Assembly: GCF_000485595.1 (NCBI RefSeq)
Contig: NW_014577066.1
Span: 1,056,132 to 1,101,243, forward strand
Reading direction: 5' to 3'
Length of the DNA stretch: 45,112 nucleotides
Origin: Priapulus caudatus
Lineage: Eukaryota; Priapulida; Priapulimorpha; Priapulimorphida; Priapulidae
Shown: piece by piece, positions 10,285 through 23,759 of the stretch
Position numbering within the stretch: position 1 is the stretch's first letter
Layout of the letters: every line of letters starts with the position of its first letter
Notes under the pieces: model-generated
Seen by the model: only the letters and a program-made list of their open reading frames with translations
What the model was told of the DNA's origin: nothing
Databases searched by the model: none
Made by a program: the position numbers and the translations under genes

Positions 10285-12446
10285 GTGCGTTTTCTAAGAC
10301 TTCCATAATTTATCGATTTTTCCTAACCCCAAAACTCCGTTCTCACTAACCCGGTGGTAAGCGAGCTTAGAGAGTGGAGGTTAGTGTTATGAAAGCGAAA
10401 CGTAACTATGCACGGGGTTCCCGTACGAAATCACTCGAAATTTGCGGATTAAAAATGCGAAACATCATTCCTATGTGCATGGAGAGGCACCAGTCTCCGT
10501 TTGGTCTATTTCACTGACAGGTATTTTACACGTTATTTAAAACAGAGACAGTCTGTCGATTGTGCTTGTACGTACAATATTGGGAAACTGCTATTCAAAT
10601 GGTCAGATTACAATGCCGTGCTTGCAGCAACGAAAAACCACAAATATCTCTGGCACCACACTCAACGGCGAAGTTAAATCTTTTTTCCCTAAAACGAAAT
10701 ATCAATCGATACCGCCTCAGTAGAAAATTCAATAGGTACATTTCCCGTTAGACTAGAAGAAAATGTGGCTATAAAATACGAAGTCGTTTACTCAAGTCGA
10801 ACGAGAAAGTTGAATATTGTATCAGACGGAAGATAGACCACGGCGTAATGGCGCCAACCGGCAATTTTGCAGAATCAATCTGTAGCGAAATTACATTACA
10901 TGGCGCCGAAGTTCGCGAATTAAGTTTCGCGCTAAACGTCTCATCTCCACCGAGTTTATTTATTTAATAAATATTTCTCCCAAGTGCAAATTTAATATCC
11001 CGATGCTAAAATTATTCGGCAGTGCGTTAGCTCCGACCTTCGCTCCGAGTACCATTAGCAGCGATCAATAATCGATCTAAAAAGGTTCTCACCGAGACTA
11101 ATCAATGTACGAGTCTTGCCAATTTACGTAAAACCCTAAAGAACACCTTCAACCAAAACGACGTGTAAAAAAAATCTGACCGTTGCACCCAGAAATCATT
11201 TGAATTTGCGAAAAAAAGTGAATTCGATATCGTTATAAAAAAGTTTGCCACTCAACAAAAGTCAATGTTTCGCAAACGTTGATTGCACAGTCGGCGTACG
11301 CATGGTCGCAGAGAATGCTACAGAGGAAGATAAATAGATGGCGCAAGATGACCGGCAAAACTATGACGTATGTATGAAGTATGACGAACCCTTCTCTCAG
11401 TCGACCAGTCGGTCGGCGGTACCTCCAATTCAGCATGGTCGCTCTCTGCGTCCGGGCCGTCCGATTCAAACTCCATACTGTCCGTACTCGATGGCTGGAT
11501 GCCTGCCGGCTAGAAAACGTAAAACGGGAGCGATTGCGTCACGTACAGGTCGAGCACGAGGCTAATCGCCGAGCATGCCTATACCAGCCATCCTATATAC
11601 CAGCTCATCAATTTCTGAAATCGCTCGGCAGTAGAGTTCGACTCCCCGACGAGTGACGCAGAGCAAGCTGGCTCGTCTTATGGCGTGCTAGTATCGCACA
11701 TCCTCTGCATTGATACGGAAAGCTCGCGCGCGTGTTTGTATGAGCAGGTGCTTACTGAGTAGCACCTATATAATATTATGTGTGCGTACGTGTGCGTGCC
11801 CGCATGCGCGGGTGCGTTTATGTGTGTGTGCTAAAGCCCGGCGCACACGTGAGTAATTTTACTGTCAAATGATGCATGCGTCAAAATACTCAAGTGAAAT
11901 ATTTTCAGCGTTTGCGGCCCACGTGAGTAAACCAATCACGTGACTGTACAAAATGGCGGATACCGATAGTTCGACTGTCTCCGAAGATGAAGAAATTTTA
12001 TTGTTTCTTTTACTGTGGTTTGCTTGCTCCCTTTTCTCCCTATCTTTAAAATCTGGGCTACTAACGACGTATAAGCATTCATAATCGGGCCAAAAATCCA
12101 CCAATTAGTCCACCGATAAAACATCCGAAACTATTCTGCGACTACATCATCTTTACTCTTTGCTACAATCTGCTACCATTTGCTAACAACTCTACAATTC
12201 TACTCCTTGCTGCAATCATCTACGATGCTACGATTCCGGAGCTGAGATCATCAACCTTCAAACCAAACTACAATAAATAACATTAACCGCACGATCACGA
12301 GCCATCGCGCGCAGAGTATCATTTGGGCAAGTGACCAGGTATATCAGTGATCTCGTATCGTAACGTAACGTCGAGTGACGTCCTTCATCCGACAATAAAC
12401 GTCATTGAGCGTCGCCCGCGCGAGGAGCACAAGGAACTTAATTATC
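9954..12446. other. Intergenic DNA, no gene recognised
   Basis: Contains a CA then TA microsatellite (10150-10285). CAAAATGGCGG at about 11948 resembles a YY1-type promoter motif, but nothing coding follows it that I can identify. No RNA gene seen. Confidence 0.5.
10150..10285. repeat. (CA)n followed by (TA)n microsatellite
   Basis: Two CA runs split by AACATACCTACACACGCATAC-type sequence, then a TA run. Non-coding. Confidence 0.92.
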
Positions 12447-12548
12447 GACCTCTTATCTCCCCCAGCTTTCTCTCTCTCTTTCGCGCGCGCTATCTCTCTC
12501 TCTCGCGCTCTCTCTCCCGCTCTTCTCTCTCTCTCTCTCCGCAGCGCG

Positions 12549-12607
<59 letters not shown>

Positions 12608-12787
12608 GCGCTCTCTCTCTCGCGCTGTCTCTTTCTCTCTCTCTCTTCTCTCTCCTTCTCTTTCTCTCTATATATTATATATTATACAATATAAATATAT
12701 TATATATTATATATATTATATTATATATATTATATATATATATATATATTATAGTTCAGAGATACATAGCATTGAAGCAAAGCATTG
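12447..12787 (+). repeat. CT/CG/TA compound repeat, copy 1
   Basis: Starts CGACCTCTTATCTCCCCCAG, passes through a long CT tract with CGCGCG blocks and a TATATTATA tract, and ends AGTTCAGAGATACATAGCAT followed by TGAAGC. The same order of parts recurs at 13242. The shared non-microsatellite ends show it is a dispersed repeat with an internal microsatellite, not just a simple repeat. Confidence 0.8.
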
Positions 12788-13241
12788 GTTCGCATGAATT
12801 CGCGAACATCTAAGTTTAAGTAAATAATTTGCCGTTTTCTGTTTTTATTTTCTTGCTGTTATTTCTTCTCCTTGCTCTGTGTTAAACGCGTAACGGACGG
12901 CTAACCGTAACTTTTATGCAACGTTTAGAATAATTAACTAGTTATATTAATTATAATAATATTATTATTAATCTGCCCCTTCTCGTATTAGCGACCAGTG
13001 ATATGCATGAGCGTGAACGCCATCTACCGTCTTTTTCCAAAATGAAGCAGCTTACCACCGTCAATACTCTTCCTTCATAAAAATAATCAGAAATCCATCT
13101 AAGCTGTATAGGTGGCACAGTATGCCAGGCTGTAGGTGGCAACGGGACGCTCCTACTTTAATTCCCTCATATTGCGATCAGATTGAGCTTTCTATGTTGA
13201 TACTTTATCGGATTACAGATCCTGAACGCGTCCTCTATAGA

Positions 13242-13447
13242 TCGACCTCTTATCTCCCCCAGCTCTTTTCTGTTTTTCGCGCGCGCTATCTCTCTCTCTC
13301 TCTCTCTCTCTCTCTTTGTCGCTCTCCTCGCTCGCTCTCTCTCTCTCGCGCGCTCTCTCTCGCGCTGTCTCTCTCTCCTCCCCTCTCTCTCTTATATATA
13401 TTATATATTATTAGTTCAGTTAGATACATTGCATTGAAGCACATCAT
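13242..13447 (+). repeat. CT/CG/TA compound repeat, copy 2
   Basis: Second copy of the repeat at 12447, with the same CGACCTCTTATCTCCCCCAG start and an AGTTCAG...GATACATTGCATTGAAGC end, but a shorter CT and TA interior. The 450 bases between the copies have no gene that I can see. Confidence 0.8.
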
Positions 13448-14559
13448 TGCATCAGTTATAGCATTGAAGGTTCAGATGATTACGAGAAACGATCGAACTA
13501 CCGATTACAGACACAGATTATAGTTATAGAGTAAGAAGTTCGGATGCAGAGTAGAAACGCGCTTAATATTCTCACTCACGTCATAGTCGGAATCGTCGAC
13601 GGAGTCTACGTCGACGTATTTTCTATGTCGAATGCGCTGCTGATGCACTGTCGTTATCGCTTCCTCCCGGTAATATCATCGAACTTGCGCTTCTTGTCGT
13701 GATCACCGTCACTGAGGAGAGGTTCCATTGCGGGGTTTTCCTAAACGCCAAGCACAGTTAGATAAATGTGCCATGTTTCGACCTCAAAGAAATAATAGCT
13801 GTAAGAAGCATGGTATAACAATTGTAACCCTGCGGAAGAAGGATCGCTGCATGCGCGTATTCGGCCACGCGAAGTAATTATCTCTAGAAGAGGATAATAA
13901 ACAGTAACCTGTGGAAAGAAAGTTATCTGTATGCGCGTGTTCCACTACGAATGTAATAGTAGTAGAAGCAGATTATATAAATGAAAGTGTTAATGACACC
14001 TGTAGCTCACCACAAAAAAGGACACAAATGAGTGAGTGAGAAGAAGTCAGTTTTAATTGAGCAACCATCGACGTACATTATAGAAACGAAGAGTATATAT
14101 GAGAACTCCCATTATATAATCTTGATAATTATATGTGTAATTTTTTATGTAAAAATAATAAATAATATTATATATAAATTATAAATAATTTATATAACAA
14201 AAATGAAAACACAATTTGTGACGGTAGAATGGCGCTATATCCGCTTTATGTTTCTTAGCATAAATCATTATATCATAATAATAATAATATAATAATAATA
14301 GTATAAATCATAATATGTTCATAGCAGGAATTTTGCCATTAAAGATATTGTCAATGAAATCTTGTAAAACGAACCAGACGAGTGTGACACCACAGACTGT
14401 TTGTTATCTGCGTGTCTATATAATATGCTATAAATTGCCAACACTACCTAATTTGCATAATTTCTTTTTAAATATTAAAATCCCTAGCCCTTATTCATTC
14501 ACATACCAAAAATGAGCAAAATCCGTTGAACCTTGAACTTGACTAATGGCAATTCACAT
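13448..14559. other. Intergenic DNA, no gene recognised
   Basis: Mixed sequence becoming very AT-rich after 14100. No exon, RNA gene or transposon end could be supported. Confidence 0.5.
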
Positions 14560-14815
14560 TTTTGCTAAAAAAATCGCCGTGGCCTCGAAAGTACGTCGAA
14601 TGGCGTGCTCCAAAATAGGACGTTTAATATGGAGGCATAGCAGTAACAACTATACCCAATTTCAAACATGTGGGTCAAAACGGTTCCTGAGTTATCGTTT
14701 ACCGTAGCCAAATGTTGACGGACGGACGACGGACGCGCGGACGGACGGACGGACGTACGATCGGACGACGACCCATGGCAATAACTCAGCTTGACGATGT
14801 CAAGGTGAGCTAAAA
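14560..14815 (+). repeat. Interspersed repeat with GGACGGACGG core
   Basis: The phrase CAAAACGGTTCCTGAGTTAT is followed by GACGGACGGACGACGGACG-type units (about 14715-14770) and then CCATGGCAATAACTC. This arrangement is familiar from high-copy repeats of many marine invertebrate genomes. No coding capacity. The class (SINE-like or MITE-like) cannot be settled here. Confidence 0.6.
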
Positions 14816-16759
14816 ACCAACACTATGACCGGAAACTCGCGTATAACCAGTAGGTGTCACCATATTGTAAGTGGCAAAAGCATTCCCTTAATCCAGCCTC
14901 GCTGCCAGTTGGCAGAATAGTAACGTCAAAACGATAAACAATAAAATAGCGTCTCTCTCTGATGATGGAAAATACATATGACATACTATATAAAATAGTA
15001 TAATATTGTACGAATTCGCATGGTTTAAATCACTAATGTATTGGTCACAGTCGATCGTTTCGTAATTATCACTAATAAAAACCGAGATCAGGAATAATTT
15101 AAAAATGTTAAAGGCCTAAATACTTACAAGCTTACATATACTTACAGCTTTAAAGAAATACAAAAAAGATGAATTACCGTCTTGTTTTGAGGGTGATGTC
15201 AAGTAAGATTTGAAGACAGGCTTTGTAGGAGACGTGGACACGTACACGCGCACAAAGTTTATCAGTTTATTCGGCAGGTAGAGACTCAACCATATGAACG
15301 AGTTATACGGCGGCGAAGCAAGTCGTTTCTTCGGAGTAACCTAAAATAAACAGATGGGTGGAGTACATTAGTATAGCGTTTATAGCCTCGTTCACACGAG
15401 ATAAGACCAAAGATCATATACAATAGATGGGACACTTGACTATATGTTGGGTCACGCGCGACACCTAGCGCCGACCAACGGTGAGTTAGGGTCACGAACG
15501 GAAATTGCATGAGAAAGTATGCGAATATGCCAATCATTTGCGCGGAAAATATCAGTGAGCATGATACATGCCATATTTTAATGGTTCAGGGAAGAACTAT
15601 GAGGACACAGCAGGAGAGGGACTTTTCTCCCCCAGCCAGGAAGTGTTTCATGCTTGCACTACTGGAATTAGAATTTAGAGACGTAATTCCAAAGGTTTAG
15701 GCCTATGGCACATGAGTAAGGTGCGCAAGCCTTCTCATCCCTCACTTATTACAGACAGCACAGTCACTAGCGTGATTCAAATAAAGTATGCAAAGCCCAA
15801 GAATTAATAACAGCTTGTTTGTAAATATCCGCCCTCCATCACGTTCTCCGTTGAGAACAATTGTATGTTTGTATCAGTTAGTAAGAGAAAGAACCGCAAA
15901 TTATTGCTTCACCGCTGTAATGGCAAAATAATTGTTGTTGTTGTTGAACTTACACACGCCAGTCCGGTGCATGGTGGGGGATGCAAGGATTCCCTTGTTA
16001 TCATTTCTGAGCGGTGTGTGCGAGATATGGTTAATTGCTATAGTTAAAATATGATAAAATAGTACCATATATATAGTAATTATTATGTGAATAATACTTC
16101 GATGAGACCAATTCGCTGCAGTATGTTTTTTTCTTGTTTCTATCACCACAAACGAAACACTTATTCCTCCCTCTCTTATAAATTGCAAACCATTTTAATT
16201 ATAATCCGAATTGTATGACTGATCTATATCAATTTGTTATCATTCTCATTACTGTACTTGCAATATAACTTAAGGTGCACAAAATTTGCACTATACTTTC
16301 TACATGCACGAATATTCTACACGGGGTTATGGAGGTGGCTAATTATATTTTATTGAACCGTTACACTGACGTGTTTATATGACGGTTACACTGCCGCTGC
16401 CGACTATGCTGATGTGCACACGAACGTTACCCTGCTTAAAAATGTATTTATCCCTCGTTCTAGTACAGCTAAGTTAACACTGTATGTCAGATTTCGTGCA
16501 AGCTACCTATAGCAATGAGCTTATGAGATAAAAATGTAATTGAACATCTATTTATAATAAATCATGTTGTTTTTACTCGAGCACCTTTCGAGTGGTCGTC
16601 TGCATATATTCTACTGTTGTTAGCAGTCAGCTGGTAAGCTGCCGACCCTAACTCGCCGTTGGTCGGCGCTGGTGTCGCGCGTGCGGACATCGAAACTGTA
16701 TGGCAAGCATAGGCGGCTGTCCCATCTTAATTTATAATGATCTTGCATAAGACCTCGTA
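14816..16759. other. Intergenic DNA, no gene recognised
   Basis: AT-rich. GCCTCGTTCACACGAG at about 15385-15400 matches the inverse of the right end of the foldback element at 17330-17350, so a solo end or fragment of that family may lie here. No gene is supported. Confidence 0.5.
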
Positions 16760-17350
16760 ATAAAACCTCGTAATAAGAATCGTAATAAGACCTCGTATTT
16801 ATGAAATACGGTATTTGCGAAATACCAAATCTGAGACAAATACGCGGCGAGCGTTTCACACGCTGATTCAGCGGCCTCCAGAAATACAGGTATTTGCGAG
16901 CTGCGAGCTGCCTTTTAAACAATCAGCGAACAATGCGAATAAAAAAGTTGCGATCGCACCAACTGCCCAATTAAAATACGTGCACTGGTCCGCGCTCGAC
17001 AGTTCACTCGCGTTACATTCTGACTGTCGAGCGCGGACCAGTCTATTAAATACGCGAGCTCAGAAATCCGCGTATTTTCAGCGTTCACACGAGAAATGCC
17101 GGTCCAAGATCGGTATTTCTCAAGTGCACCGCAAATTATTCGGCGGTCTGGAAGCGGCCGTATTACATCAAAATGCCGGATCTGTTTTAGATACCGTATT
17201 TCTTGGCACCGCGCATTGTTGCCTCGTGTGGACGCATAAATACCGCGATTTCTTGCTACGCTCGTAACGCGGCTTATACGTATTTTATCGGCAGTGTTGG
17301 TGCGCATTGCATGTATTTCATAAATACGAGGTCTCCGTGTGAACGAGGCT
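16760..17350. mobile_element. Foldback-like element with long imperfect inverted repeats
   Basis: The left side has CCTCGTATTTATGAAATACG (16790-16810) and the right side its inverse, GTATTTCATAAATACGAGG (17312-17330), then the end GTGTGAACGAGGCTTATT. Phrases such as AAATACCGCG and CGGTATTTGCG recur in both arms. The arms meet at the hairpin at 16984-17042. Exact ends and target duplication are unclear. The start of the large duplicated block falls inside the right arm. Confidence 0.55.
16984..17042. repeat. Perfect 20-bp hairpin, 19-base loop
   Basis: ACTGGTCCGCGCTCGACAGT (16984-17003) is the exact inverse of 17023-17042. It is GC-rich and forms the centre of the foldback element. It is not followed by a T run, so a terminator-like role is not suggested. 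Confidence 0.95.
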
Positions 17351-18145
17351 TATTAACTAGAGCTAGTCTGCGACGAGCTAGGCAGGTGTCATTACCTTTT
17401 TTTTTTTTTAACGAGGTAGCAATCTAACTCTAATTCTTGCCGACGTTAGCATCAAAGTTTCGATGAGATGTGCTAGGTATGATTTGCGATGTTTACAGCG
17501 CAAGGCTCTAGATTTTACGGAGACGGTGAAAGCACTAAGTCATGCAGACGACTTGTCTGACTCTGCTGCGATGCCCATGCAGCGTATGCGTTACATTCGT
17601 TACTTTAGGCTGCCTACACGTGTTTAAGTGTATCGCGAATATTTTTGTTTTTAAAACGATGATCAACTCGCCGCGAAAGGAATACTACGAGGATACAAAC
17701 CCGGATTGCGTTCTCGAATAGCGCTCTCTTAGAGGACTGCGATGGTATTGGAACACATTACTTCCTTAAAGTGATGTCGGCTCAGACCTCAGGCAGACTG
17801 AACCTATAAGCCATTACGGTCCTGTATGAAGTATCTGTATTGAAAAGCCGCTAAATACATATTGTATCCTCTATTTCTATTTGTTTTAATTGAAGATCGT
17901 GATAATTTTTGATTGGGTTAATGCGCACCACACACTGATTTACATGAAATCGTCATACGAGAGTGTTGAGTTGAAGCTAAGAAGCTAGAGATAGATGATC
18001 GGTGAAAATATGTTTGAAATGAATCGCTGCCGTCTGCCGACTGCTGTTTGCAACGAACTACTGCAGCGAATATTGCGCAAAAACGTGGCTACTGATAGCG
18101 GTGTAGAACGCTACTCACGCGAGGGCGAGGAGTATCCGGACACAC
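17351..18145. other. Unique-looking DNA within duplicated block copy 1
   Basis: Matches about 28715-29444 in copy 2 and shows no gene or repeat that I recognise. Near 18085 it reaches GTGGCTACTGATAGCGG, the point from which the third partial copy begins at 27328. Confidence 0.55.
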
Positions 18146-18214
18146 CAGAAAACAGGGAGTTTGCCTAGAAACACCGCGCGTCGAAGGAGGGTCACGTGAT
18201 GTGGCTGCACTTGT

Positions 18215-18460
18215 GTTAGGATTAGCGGTTTAAGGGTCAGGGTTAGGGGTTTAGGCTTAGGCTTAGGCCTTCAGGGCCTAGCGGCCTAGGCGCACTAGCG
18301 GCTAGCGGCTAGGGCTAGGTCTAGGGCTAGGCGCTAGGGCTACGGTCTAGCGGCTAGGGCTAGGGCTAAGGCTGCGGCTGGCTAGCGGTAGGGCTTAGGG
18401 CTAGGGCTAGCGCTAGGGCTAAGGTTAGGGTTAGGGTTAGGGCTTAGGGTAGGCGTTAGA
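18215..18460 (+). repeat. Degenerate TTAGGG / CTAGGG array
   Basis: Tandem TTAGGG, GCTAGGG and TAGGCT variants inside element B1. Inserted C bases relative to 29511-29755 suggest sequence error. Confidence 0.85.
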
Positions 18461-18624
18461 GGTTAGGGAAATAAGGCCATGTCTAGCACGCGAAGCATGA
18501 CTGCTGGAATCTTTCTGTGGAAGATTGAACTTTGAAGCGTACTGAATTACTAGTGCTGCTCAGCGTAACGCGCCCCCTCCTTCGACGCCCCGTGTTCTGC
18601 TTATCTCTGTTATCTTTATGTGAA

Positions 18625-19168
18625 TGCTTATTTCTTACTCATCATTCCTGCTTATAGTGTAATCGTATACTGCTCGTATTTCTGGCCACGGTTCTGTTCT
18701 TGTTTTTGCGCGGTATTTAGGCTGTTCAGCCTGCGCTGCCGGGTTCGGCTCGCTTACATTATGTTTTGTAGTCATGTGACTCGCGGGGTTTCCTTGTCCG
18801 CAGTATAAAAGCGTCTGTTGCTGCGTGGCGCTGGCCCTTTTGCTGCTTGTCGCCGTATTATAACGTTCCCGTGCGCTCGCGCATTTCTTCCCACGATTGA
18901 CCACCATACATTGTAAGTGTTTTTACTCCTTGCGTTCTCGTCTATTTATAATTTCTTATAATTTGAATCTTTGTTATATAAACGTTGGAATATAGTGAAC
19001 ATGCATGACATGCAGCGAACGTAATATTTAGTTGTGCATTATTTTGATTTACAGTTTTACCTGCACCGTGCGCTCAACGCATTGTGCCTGAGCTAATAAA
19101 TTTGGCAGATAACGGAAAAGATGCCGCAGTTTGGGGTTTTTGATTAATCACGCCCACGGAACGTAACA
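18625..19168 (+). repeat. 5' LTR of BEL/Pao copy 1
   Basis: Matches the LTR at 23095-23626 and both LTRs of copy 2. It contains an interrupted TATA-like AGTATAAAAGCG (about 18803) and AATAAA near 19094-19100. Confidence 0.85.
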
Positions 19169-22100
19169 GCTTAAAACAATGTTGAATCAAGAGCGACTGA
19201 ATAAGAGTTACATGAAGCAAGAGCGACATGGAGTAAAAAATGGTATGAATCAAAGAGTGTAATCATGAGTAAAAGGTTACATGAAGCAAGAAAACATGAG
19301 TAAATAAGGTTACATGAAAGCAAGAAAACATGAGTGAGAATAGCATAGAGCAGGGACTACAATGAGTTAATGCGATATGCGTGCATTGAGGACATGAGCA
19401 AGAAAAGTCTATGAGCCTAAGACTGAGGGAATCTACGTCAAGAATTGACAACATTGGCGGGAGTGCGCAAGAAGTTACAGAGGGAACTCACCTGGGAAAG
19501 GTAACACCATAAGCCGCCTGGTTAGCAGAGCAAGATGATATGAAGAGACGCCCAAGCAAAGACTTCGGATATTAAAGGGAGTATTTTCCGAGTTTGCCTA
19601 ACGCACACAGAGGATTGTCATGTGCTTCTCACTGACGACGGTGATCATTGACGATAGTGATGGGTATCTCTTGTGAGGTCTCAAGATGCAGGTGATATTG
19701 ATGGGGTGAGGAGAAGCCGAATGCATTCCTTCGATAGTCGGAAGTTACCCATCAAGCCGGATGGCATATAAGACGACAAGAGCAGAATATGCACGACTGG
19801 AACCAGCCAGAGCATGTTCCGGAAACATCAAGAAGCCAGCCAGAAAGCAAGAGGAAGAACGTATTAGGAATGGAACGAAGAAAGAATTGTTCCAGGCAAC
19901 AGCAAGAAGCAGCCAGGGAAGCAAGATGAGAAGGTATTAGAATGGAACAAGAAAGGAATGCTTCCAGGAACAGCAAAAAGCATAGCATGAAGCAAGCTAG
20001 AAGAATGTATTAGAATGGAACCAAGAAAGAATGTTTCCAGGAACTACAAGAAAGAGCCAGGAAGCAAGACGGAAGAATGTATTTAAAACGGGACAAGAAA
20101 GAATGTTCAGGAACAGCAAGAAGCAGCCATGAAGCAAGGAGGAAAGAATGTATTAAAAGGGAACAAGAAAGAATGTTCCAGGCAACGCCAAGAAGCAGCC
20201 AGGAAGCAATGATGAAAAAGGTATTAGATGGAACAAGTAAGAATGTTCCAGCGAACAGCAGAAGCAGCCAGAAGCAGAGGAAGAACATAATTAGAATGGA
20301 ACAAGAAAGAATGCCTTCCAGGAAACAGCAAGAACCAGCCAGGGGAAGCAAGAGGAAGATAGTATTAAAGGAACAGGAAAGAATGTTCCAGGAACAGCAA
20401 GAAGCAGCATGAAGCAAGAGGGAAGAATCGCCTATTAAAAGAGGAACAAGAAAGAATGTCCAGGAACAGCCAAGAAGCAGCCATGAATGCGAATGGCAGA
20501 GGACAAGATGCCATTGCAGAAGTAAGGCCCGAGCAAGCCAGCGAAGCTAGAGGGCTGTGGAACGACAAGGACAAGAAGAGCTAAATTGCTGTTGGAAGCA
20601 GAAGGCTTGGCTGATAAGGAATAAGCTAGAGAGCGAAGGCCAAGCTGAATACGGTGATCCGAAAATGGTGGGCCGACATAGAAACGCTATGTATCAGCAA
20701 TGTCAAGATTCCCATTCGTATGATAGAGATGCCCTACGCGTTTTGTGGCCGTGATGGATGCGGCAGAGACGTTGATCCATATTCGCATGACCTCACACGT
20801 ATTTGGGGAGTATGTGTGCGCCAGCAGTTCGACATACGCTTTGCGACTGCGACGGTAAAGGCGACCATGGAGATGTCGACCCTGCGATAGTGACACAGCT
20901 AACTAGATCGTTCACGTCGACGACTGCCCTCAAGTCAGTCGAAACGAAAGCTGAAGCCCAAATAATTATAAGAGCGAACACCGAGACCTGCTACAGAAGG
21001 GCGCGATTTAGAATTAACGCAAGTTCTGTGGAGTGCAACGAGTCGCGAGACCTCTCTCGCGACGCATACCGGAAGGGCAACGAGGACTGAAAGCTATCGT
21101 GGGATATGAAGTGCCCATCAGATTCTCGGTAGGAAACATGGCGAAATATGGCGAGCGGAACACTACTAGCACCTGAGACCTATAAAGCGTAGCAAGATGT
21201 ATCGTGCCGACCGAATCCACGCTGACGCAGTATGTGAACTTACAATCACTTCAGTGACGCCAGTGAGAAGGCGTAGGGGATGGTTTGTACTTTATGAGAT
21301 GTATAAGTAAGCAAGGCCCGAATACACACACAGCCTTTAGCTAATGAAGCAAACGGTAGCGGTTGGCGCCGATAAAACAACTTACGATCCCACCTTGGAG
21401 TGCAAGCCATGCAGTGTATTATCAGCGAGGATGGACTGTCTATTTAGGCGGAGAGTTGCGAGCTCTGATAAACCAAAGTCATATTTTTGGACTGACAGCT
21501 GAACTGGTTTTTGAAATACATTAAAGAATGAAGCACGGAGTTCCAAGTATTCGTTAGGCCAAACAGCGATTCAGTACCAATTCGACAGCCTGACAGAACC
21601 CTGATCAATCGGTATTATATTGCGAGTGAGATAATCCGGCTTTGCATGTAAGAACAAGAGGCAGAAGCAGCCTGGAGCGCTGCCGGACACCGGCAAAGGT
21701 GGTTTGAAGGCCGTTAGCATGTTAAAACACGTATAAAGCTGAGTGGAATATGCAACGATAGACCGGTGAGGTATCATCACAGATCCAGAGGTGAAGCATG
21801 ACGCAAAAAAAACGAAAGAAGCCTCAAGAATCTGCTGAAAAAGGCATAAACCTCGCGGCTACCCGTAGTATGAGGAAAGCCGCTAGATTAGGCTCATGTG
21901 CATCATTACTCTAGCTCTGCGTATAGGCTTTAAGATGCGGCTCTGTGTTGGTGGATCAGGATAAAATGGATAAAGCTATAGAGCAAAGGTCAAGCTAAAA
22001 TTCGCGCAGATCACATAAGCGTTGATGAAATGGTGTTCAGCCAGACCGGCGAATTATAGTGAAAAGCACGTGCAGATGCAACGCTCGGAGAAGGAAATCA

Positions 22101-23094
22101 CCAAATCACGAGGTGTATGATACGCTAAACAGGTCGACGTTCTGGCCCTGAGGAAGCTAACGGCCTGTGCTGGGTTAGGACGGCGGCTTGCTTGTGTAGC
22201 GTGGGAGGCTTCAAACATGCTCAACCAATAGCAATGCTTAATCATTGAAGGATATACATGATAATAGCATCACCTTAGCGTACAGAGTGGGTACTGGCCG
22301 AATGTCGAAGAGCTAAGTTTTTTGGATCGACAAAGGCCGAGATCAGTCATCAGAAAGTGGTCCAGCGATGCGCTGGTTTGACATGCGAAGGCTTTATGCA
22401 TCGCCTTGTACAGCGGAAGATGGCTAGATTTTACTTCTTGAGAGGCTAGAACAAGCAAGCCACGTTTTATACTTACGAGATTAGCATTGTTTTGGACCTT
22501 TTTACGTGAAGCTGGGCAGATCAGCAGACTCAAAGGATATGGCATGTGTGTTCACATGCCTTTCACCACACGCACTGCCGTACACATAGAAAAGTTCAAC
22601 AGTCGTGCCTATCACCAAGGAGCAGCGATGATGTAAGTGATTTCGAAGACGCGCTTTAGCCTAACCGATCTTTTATATGCTACGAGAGGCGCTACGCTTA
22701 CTCCCGGCAAGTTCGAGATTCAGCGGCATGTATCCTAGGCGGCTGAGCCCGTCACGTAACAGCATTCTCGCGATCAGTTCTGGCGCCAAGTGGCTGTGAA
22801 AGAAATACCTGCCAGAGCTGCAGCGTAGAAGCTAAGTGGATTGCCTGCAAAGCAGGAATCATCAAGATTAGGTGATTTAGTGCCTGCGTGCTCCTATGTG
22901 AACGCAAAAACACCCCAAGAGGACTATGGCCGTTGGCCTGCGTGTAGATGTGATAAGGGCAGAGACGGTCCGTCAGATCAGCCAGCAGTGAAAACCAAGG
23001 CGACGCGTATCGTCCGCCCGATCTCAAGATCGTGCCTACTAGAGGGCTAATCCTAAGTTTACTTTTTGTTTGACGTAGATTCAAGGTGGGCGAG

Positions 23095-23626
23095 TGTTAT
23101 TTCTTCTCATCATTCTGTGTAAGTGTATCGTATACTGCTCGTATTTCTGGCACGGTTTCTGTTCTTGTTTGTTGCGCGGAATTTAGCCCTGTTCAGCCTC
23201 GGCTGCGGTTAGTTTCGGCTCGCTTACATTATGTTTTTTAGTCATGTAACTCGCGGGTTCCTTGGCGCGGTTATAAAAGCGTCTGTTTCGGCGTAGGCGC
23301 TCGGGCCCTTTTTGCTGCTGTGCCGTATTTATACGTTCCCTGCGCCGTCGCCGCATTTCTTCACGATGCACACATACATTGTAAGTGTTCTCTTGGGTTC
23401 TCGTCTAATTCTTATAATTTGAATCTTGTTATCATAACGCTTTGGATATAGTGAACATTGCCATGACATGAGCGACGTAAATTATTTAGTGGACATTATT
23501 TCTGTATGTTTACCAGTTTTACCCTGCACGTGCCGCCTCAAACGCATGTGCCCTGAGTATAAATTGCGAGATAACGGGAAAAGATGCGAGTTGGGGTTTT
23601 GAATTATCACGCCACCGAACGTAACA
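23095..23626 (+). repeat. 3' LTR of BEL/Pao copy 1
   Basis: Starts TGTTATTTCTTCTCATC after the purine tract and ends ACGTAACA. TATAAAAGCG is at about 23271. Confidence 0.85.
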
Positions 23627-23759
23627 GCAACACCCAGGAAACACAGTAATCATAACCTAGCCGCGTTAACTCGGCTCTTATCTCGAAGCAAAAATGCAGG
23701 TAAAATTTAAAACCAGCATATGACGAATCCACTGCGAATAGACACAGAGAAGGCGAATA

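Larger units (their letters stand above)
18599..23626 (+). mobile_element. Defective BEL/Pao LTR retrotransposon, copy 1
   Basis: Long terminal repeats lie at about 18625-19168 and 23095-23626. The right LTR is preceded by the purine tract AAGGTGGGCGAG. The interior encodes on the + strand, in order: a Glu/Gln/Arg-rich coiled-coil gag part (about 19450-20560), the end of the reverse transcriptase with GTCGACGACTGC (Val-Asp-Asp-Cys) at about 20916, and the BEL C-terminal domain (about 22740-23050). Every frame is broken by indels. It is a copy of the element at 29880 and less accurate. Confidence 0.85.
18155..23634. mobile_element. TIR element B1 with telomere-like repeats, interrupted by a BEL/Pao insertion
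   Basis: The left end follows CAGAAAACA (18146-18154) and reads GGGAGTTTGCCTAG, an indel-laden form of the terminus seen cleanly at 29454. The right end is cut by the retrotransposon after CCCGTGTTCT (18598) and resumes as GCAACACC at about 23627-23634. The interior has TTAGGG and CTAGGG repeats (about 18215-18460). Confidence 0.75.

Noticed and set aside
19750-20570. Real minus-strand protein of Leu/Phe/Ser-rich composition
   Set aside because: It is the antisense of the gag coiled-coil repeat; its hydrophobic look comes from reading Glu/Gln/Arg codons backwards.
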